Below are positions 25,395 through 27,303 of a stretch of 27,303 nt of DNA, piece by piece; within the stretch, counting starts at the first letter, position 1, and every line of letters starts with the position of its first letter. Location of the stretch: the NCBI GenBank assembly GCA_039804165.1, contig JBDRZZ010000021.1, forward strand, positions 1 through 27,303, given 5' to 3'. A program made the position numbers and the translations under genes. The stretch comes from a candidate division WOR-3 bacterium (lineage in GTDB: Bacteria > Hydrothermota > UBA3072). The notes beneath the pieces were generated by a model. The model saw only the letters and a list, made by a program, of their open reading frames with translations. It made no database searches and had not been told where the DNA came from.

Positions 25395-26807
25395 TTATTT
25401 TATCAAAATCATCTGGAGAAGTTCACTTGTGAAATCACCCGCCTTAATCCTATAAAAATAAATCCCTGTGGATAAATCGCTCCCATTAAAAATAAAACTA
25501 TATCTTCCAGCAGGCTTTTCTTCATTAATCAATGTTTTTACCTCTCGCCCTACAACATCAAACACTTGTAACTGAACAAATCTTGATTCCGGAACAAAAT
25601 ACTCAATCGTTGTTGTTGTCATAAAAGGATTAGGGAAATTCTTACCTAAATAAAAATACTTTGGTAAAGATTCTTCAATTCCCATTGGTGTAGGTTTCCA
25701 AAAATTCCCTGTTAAAACAAGCATATACAAAGAGCGAAGAGAAAGATTATAATATTGATCATCATACCCGCATCCATCAAGATAGAGCAATCTTAATGCA
25801 AAAGCATCCACCATAGACTGACTGTAGCACATACCTCCAACTCCAAAACCACCCACAAAAGAACTATTATTATATTGTGCTTGAGGATGAAGAGTCCCAT
25901 CCAAAAGATATCCATCTTTTATATTTGATGCTCCAATTGAATCAGCAAATTTTGATACTTTACAACACCAATTTTTAGCGTTTTCATTACCATTCCAAAT
26001 GTAATCAAGAGCCATTCTCCAGGGTGTTCTACAGGCATCATAGTGATAATAATCATCTCTTCCGGAAGGAGGATTCCCTCCTGGAATTCCATCATAAGAT
26101 TGCCAATCAGGAACAAGACCTGTATTAGAATCAGCACTGTTTTCTAATATAATATAAGAATCCTCCGCTATTTTCTCCCAAAAAGAATCATTCATTACTT
26201 CCCCAAATATCCTAAAATAAGCTGGGGTGTAATACGAGATGTCTGTTAACCCACAACCTCCCCAATGACCTCCAGGTTTCATTACATAAACATTATTACA
26301 ATTTACAAAATAATAATTTTTTAAAATCGAAATTATATTTTTTGCTTCTTCAAGGTAATTCTCTCCCCACTGGCAATAAGCAACAATTAAAGCAAAGGCA
26401 ACATCTATATCACCATCTGTAGCACTTCCCGGGTCACTAATACTCGAACAGGTTACCTTCCATCCCATCAGATTATAAGCCAGCGATGTCCTTTTACTCT
26501 TATAAAAAGCGAAAAGACTATCAAATTTACCTTTCTCTCCAAAATATGCCGTAAGAAGCATTCCATATCCCATCCCTTCTGAAATAGTTACGCTTGTATC
26601 GTCTCCACAAACCCGAAGCATTCCATTACATCTTTTTAGATATTTACTTTTCCACTTATTATAGGCGTTCTGAACATTGGTCGCTGTAATTTTTGTGGTT
26701 TGGTAACCGTAAGGATAATCTACATATTGAGGGAAAGGCTTTGCCTCTCCAAAAAGGGAAATAGAAAAAAGTATAAAAAGTAAAACAAAAATTTTCACAC
26801 TTCTCAT
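25395..26807 (-). CDS. Secreted family 8 glycoside hydrolase with type IX-like sorting tail
   Basis: Probable endo-beta-1,4-glucanase (GH8 also contains xylanases, chitosanases and lichenases). Of 470 residues: signal peptide 1-22; (alpha/alpha)6 GH8 domain about 30-370 with proton donor E77 in SEGMGYGML, the GH8 signature ATDGDIDVAFAL (D131/D133) and YDACRTPWR with D257; then a C-terminal segment (about 388-470) NFPNPF, VQLQVFDVVGREV, LSTGIYFYRI, which matches FlgD-like type IX secretion sorting domains. Eleven cysteines between residues 60 and 346 suggest several disulfides. It has its own promoter and AAAAGGAGG at the start. It neighbours an insertion sequence. Confidence 0.92.
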   Translation of the reverse strand: MRSVKIFVLLFILFSISLFGEAKPFPQYVDYPYGYQTTKITATNVQNAYNKWKSKYLKRCNGMLRVCGDDTSVTISEGMGYGMLLTAYFGEKGKFDSLFAFYKSKRTSLAYNLMGWKVTCSSISDPGSATDGDIDVAFALIVAYCQWGENYLEEAKNIISILKNYYFVNCNNVYVMKPGGHWGGCGLTDISYYTPAYFRIFGEVMNDSFWEKIAEDSYIILENSADSNTGLVPDWQSYDGIPGGNPPSGRDDYYHYDACRTPWRMALDYIWNGNENAKNWCCKVSKFADSIGASNIKDGYLLDGTLHPQAQYNNSSFVGGFGVGGMCYSQSMVDAFALRLLYLDGCGYDDQYYNLSLRSLYMLVLTGNFWKPTPMGIEESLPKYFYLGKNFPNPFMTTTTIEYFVPESRFVQLQVFDVVGREVKTLINEEKPAGRYSFIFNGSDLSTGIYFYRIKAGDFTSELLQMILIK

Positions 26808-26838
26808 TAAAACCTCCTTTTTACCCTAATTCCTCCTA

Positions 26839-26866
26839 AATTTAACACTATTTATCTCAATGTCAA
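26839..26866 (-). promoter_or_regulatory. Promoter of the GH8 gene
   Basis: TTGACA (26866-26861), 16-bp spacer, TAAATT (26844-26839). Expected leader about 25 nt with AAAAGGAGG. The rest of 26867-26990 has no gene; it holds a C6 tract and TGACA/TGTCA half-palindrome near 26910-26938 that may mark the left end of the insertion sequence. Confidence 0.65.
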
Positions 26867-26994
26867 TATAATAAAAAATTTATTGCAAAAATCAATTTTA
26901 TGTTCTTTCTGACAACCCCCCAAAATTTTTGTGTCAAAAGTCGGAAATTTAGTATTTGTAAGGGTTTAGATTGTATTTTTTCAAAGAAAAGGTA

Positions 26995-27021
26995 TTGAAA
27001 AAAACCTCCTTTCTGTATATT
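26995..27021 (+). promoter_or_regulatory. Possible transposase promoter
   Basis: TTGAAA (26995-27000), 15-bp spacer, TATATT (27016-27021). The match is weaker and the spacing different from the host-like promoters here. A start near 27028 would exclude the left arm of the hairpin that covers the ribosome binding site. Confidence 0.4.
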
Positions 27022-27043
27022 GAGAATAAAAACAGAAAGGAGG
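27005..27043 (+). promoter_or_regulatory. Hairpin sequestering the transposase ribosome binding site
   Basis: Perfect 11-bp inverted repeat CCTCCTTTCTG (27005-27015) / CAGAAAGGAGG (27033-27043) with a 17-nt loop. The right arm is the Shine-Dalgarno sequence, 6 nt before the TTG start. A transcript entering from outside would hide it; a transcript starting inside the loop would not. Confidence 0.7.
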
Positions 27044-27049
27044 AAAAAA

Positions 27050-27303
27050 TTGTCTAATAATATAAATAATCAAATTTCTAAAAATTTCAACTATTTTTTT
27101 GCGAAAATGAGAAAACATATAACGAAACCTGAGGTAGATTTTCTTAAGGATTTGCTTGTAGGCTTAATCAGAACGGGATATCCTATTGTATCAAAGATTT
27201 CAAAATCCTTAAGAGAGGATATAAAAGAAAAGAACACGGATAAGAGACTTCGGAGGAATATAGGCAGAAAGAACTTTTGGAGAGAAATTCTCTCTTCCTA
27301 TTT
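27050..27303 (+). mobile_element. 5' part of an insertion-sequence DDE transposase gene (cut by window edge)
   Basis: Open frame of about 84 residues from TTG 27050, running off the right edge. AAAGGAGG at 6 nt spacing supports the TTG. The translation has the look of the N-terminal helical region of IS4-like (DDE_Tnp_1) transposases: FFAKMRKHITKPEVDFLKDL, then a hydrophobic GLIRTGYPIVSKISKSLRE segment and a basic stretch before the catalytic core. The catalytic Asp/Asp/Glu residues lie outside the window, so the family is inferred from this N-terminal pattern only. The left end of the element is somewhere in 26900-27000. Confidence 0.7.

Noticed and set aside
1-27303. CRISPR arrays, toxin-antitoxin pairs, restriction systems or phage genes.
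   Set aside because: No regularly spaced repeats and no such gene families were seen; most of the window is core metabolism.

Overview
This window looks like a chromosomal segment of an AT-rich (roughly one-third G+C by eye), diderm, probably uncultured bacterium. The outer-membrane evidence is a beta-barrel-like exported protein (24213-24737), a lipobox protein with a DUF4382-like domain (6650-7411), and a family 8 glycosidase whose C-terminus resembles a type IX secretion sorting tail (25395-26807). Together with a bacterial geranylgeranylglyceryl phosphate synthase homologue, this points to an FCB-related or WOR-3/Stahlbacteria-like lineage. That placement is inference; no 16S or marker tree is available here.

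Layout. (1) 1-3289, minus strand: the translation/transcription operon rimP-nusA-infB, with infB cut by the window edge and rimP lacking its usual second domain. (2) 3497-6647, plus: lysA, pyk and ogt, starting from a promoter so close to the lysA ATG that the message is probably leaderless. (3) 6650-7411, minus: a lipoprotein convergent with ogt and divergent from alaS. (4) 7513-11790, plus: alaS, a GGGP synthase and a flippase-like membrane protein, tightly overlapped. (5) 22210 down to 11796, minus: a long run starting with tRNA-Leu(UAA), then accD, ptsH, ptsI, phosphoglucose/phosphomannose isomerase, a sugar nucleotidyltransferase, metK, ahcY, a histidine kinase, a sigma-54-type response regulator and a CYTH protein. 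Nearly all junctions are overlaps or gaps of about 10 bp or less. (6) 24105 down to 22246, minus: a UbiA-family prenyltransferase and a TPR protein. (7) 27303 down to 24213: an accessory-looking end with an outer-membrane-like protein, a small secreted protein bracketed by perfect 26-bp inverted repeats, the GH8 enzyme and, at the right edge on the plus strand, the 5' end of an insertion-sequence transposase.

How the genes fit together. ptsH/ptsI, the isomerase, the nucleotidyltransferase and pyruvate kinase are central sugar metabolism and sugar-nucleotide supply. metK and ahcY are two steps of the methyl cycle. accD starts fatty-acid synthesis. GGGP synthase and perhaps the UbiA protein could make archaeal-type ether lipid precursors. 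The GH8 enzyme would attack beta-1,4-glucans outside the cell.

Regulation visible in the sequence. Seven clear sigma-70-like promoters, plus a weaker eighth before rimP, all read with a 16-bp spacer. Three of them (lysA, alaS, ubiA) sit 6-9 bp before the ATG and have no Shine-Dalgarno sequence. The exported-protein genes instead have short leaders with a strong AAGGAGG. The items most worth a second look are the inverted-repeat cassette at 24963-25392, the hairpin over the transposase ribosome binding site, the leaderless promoters and the one-domain RimP.
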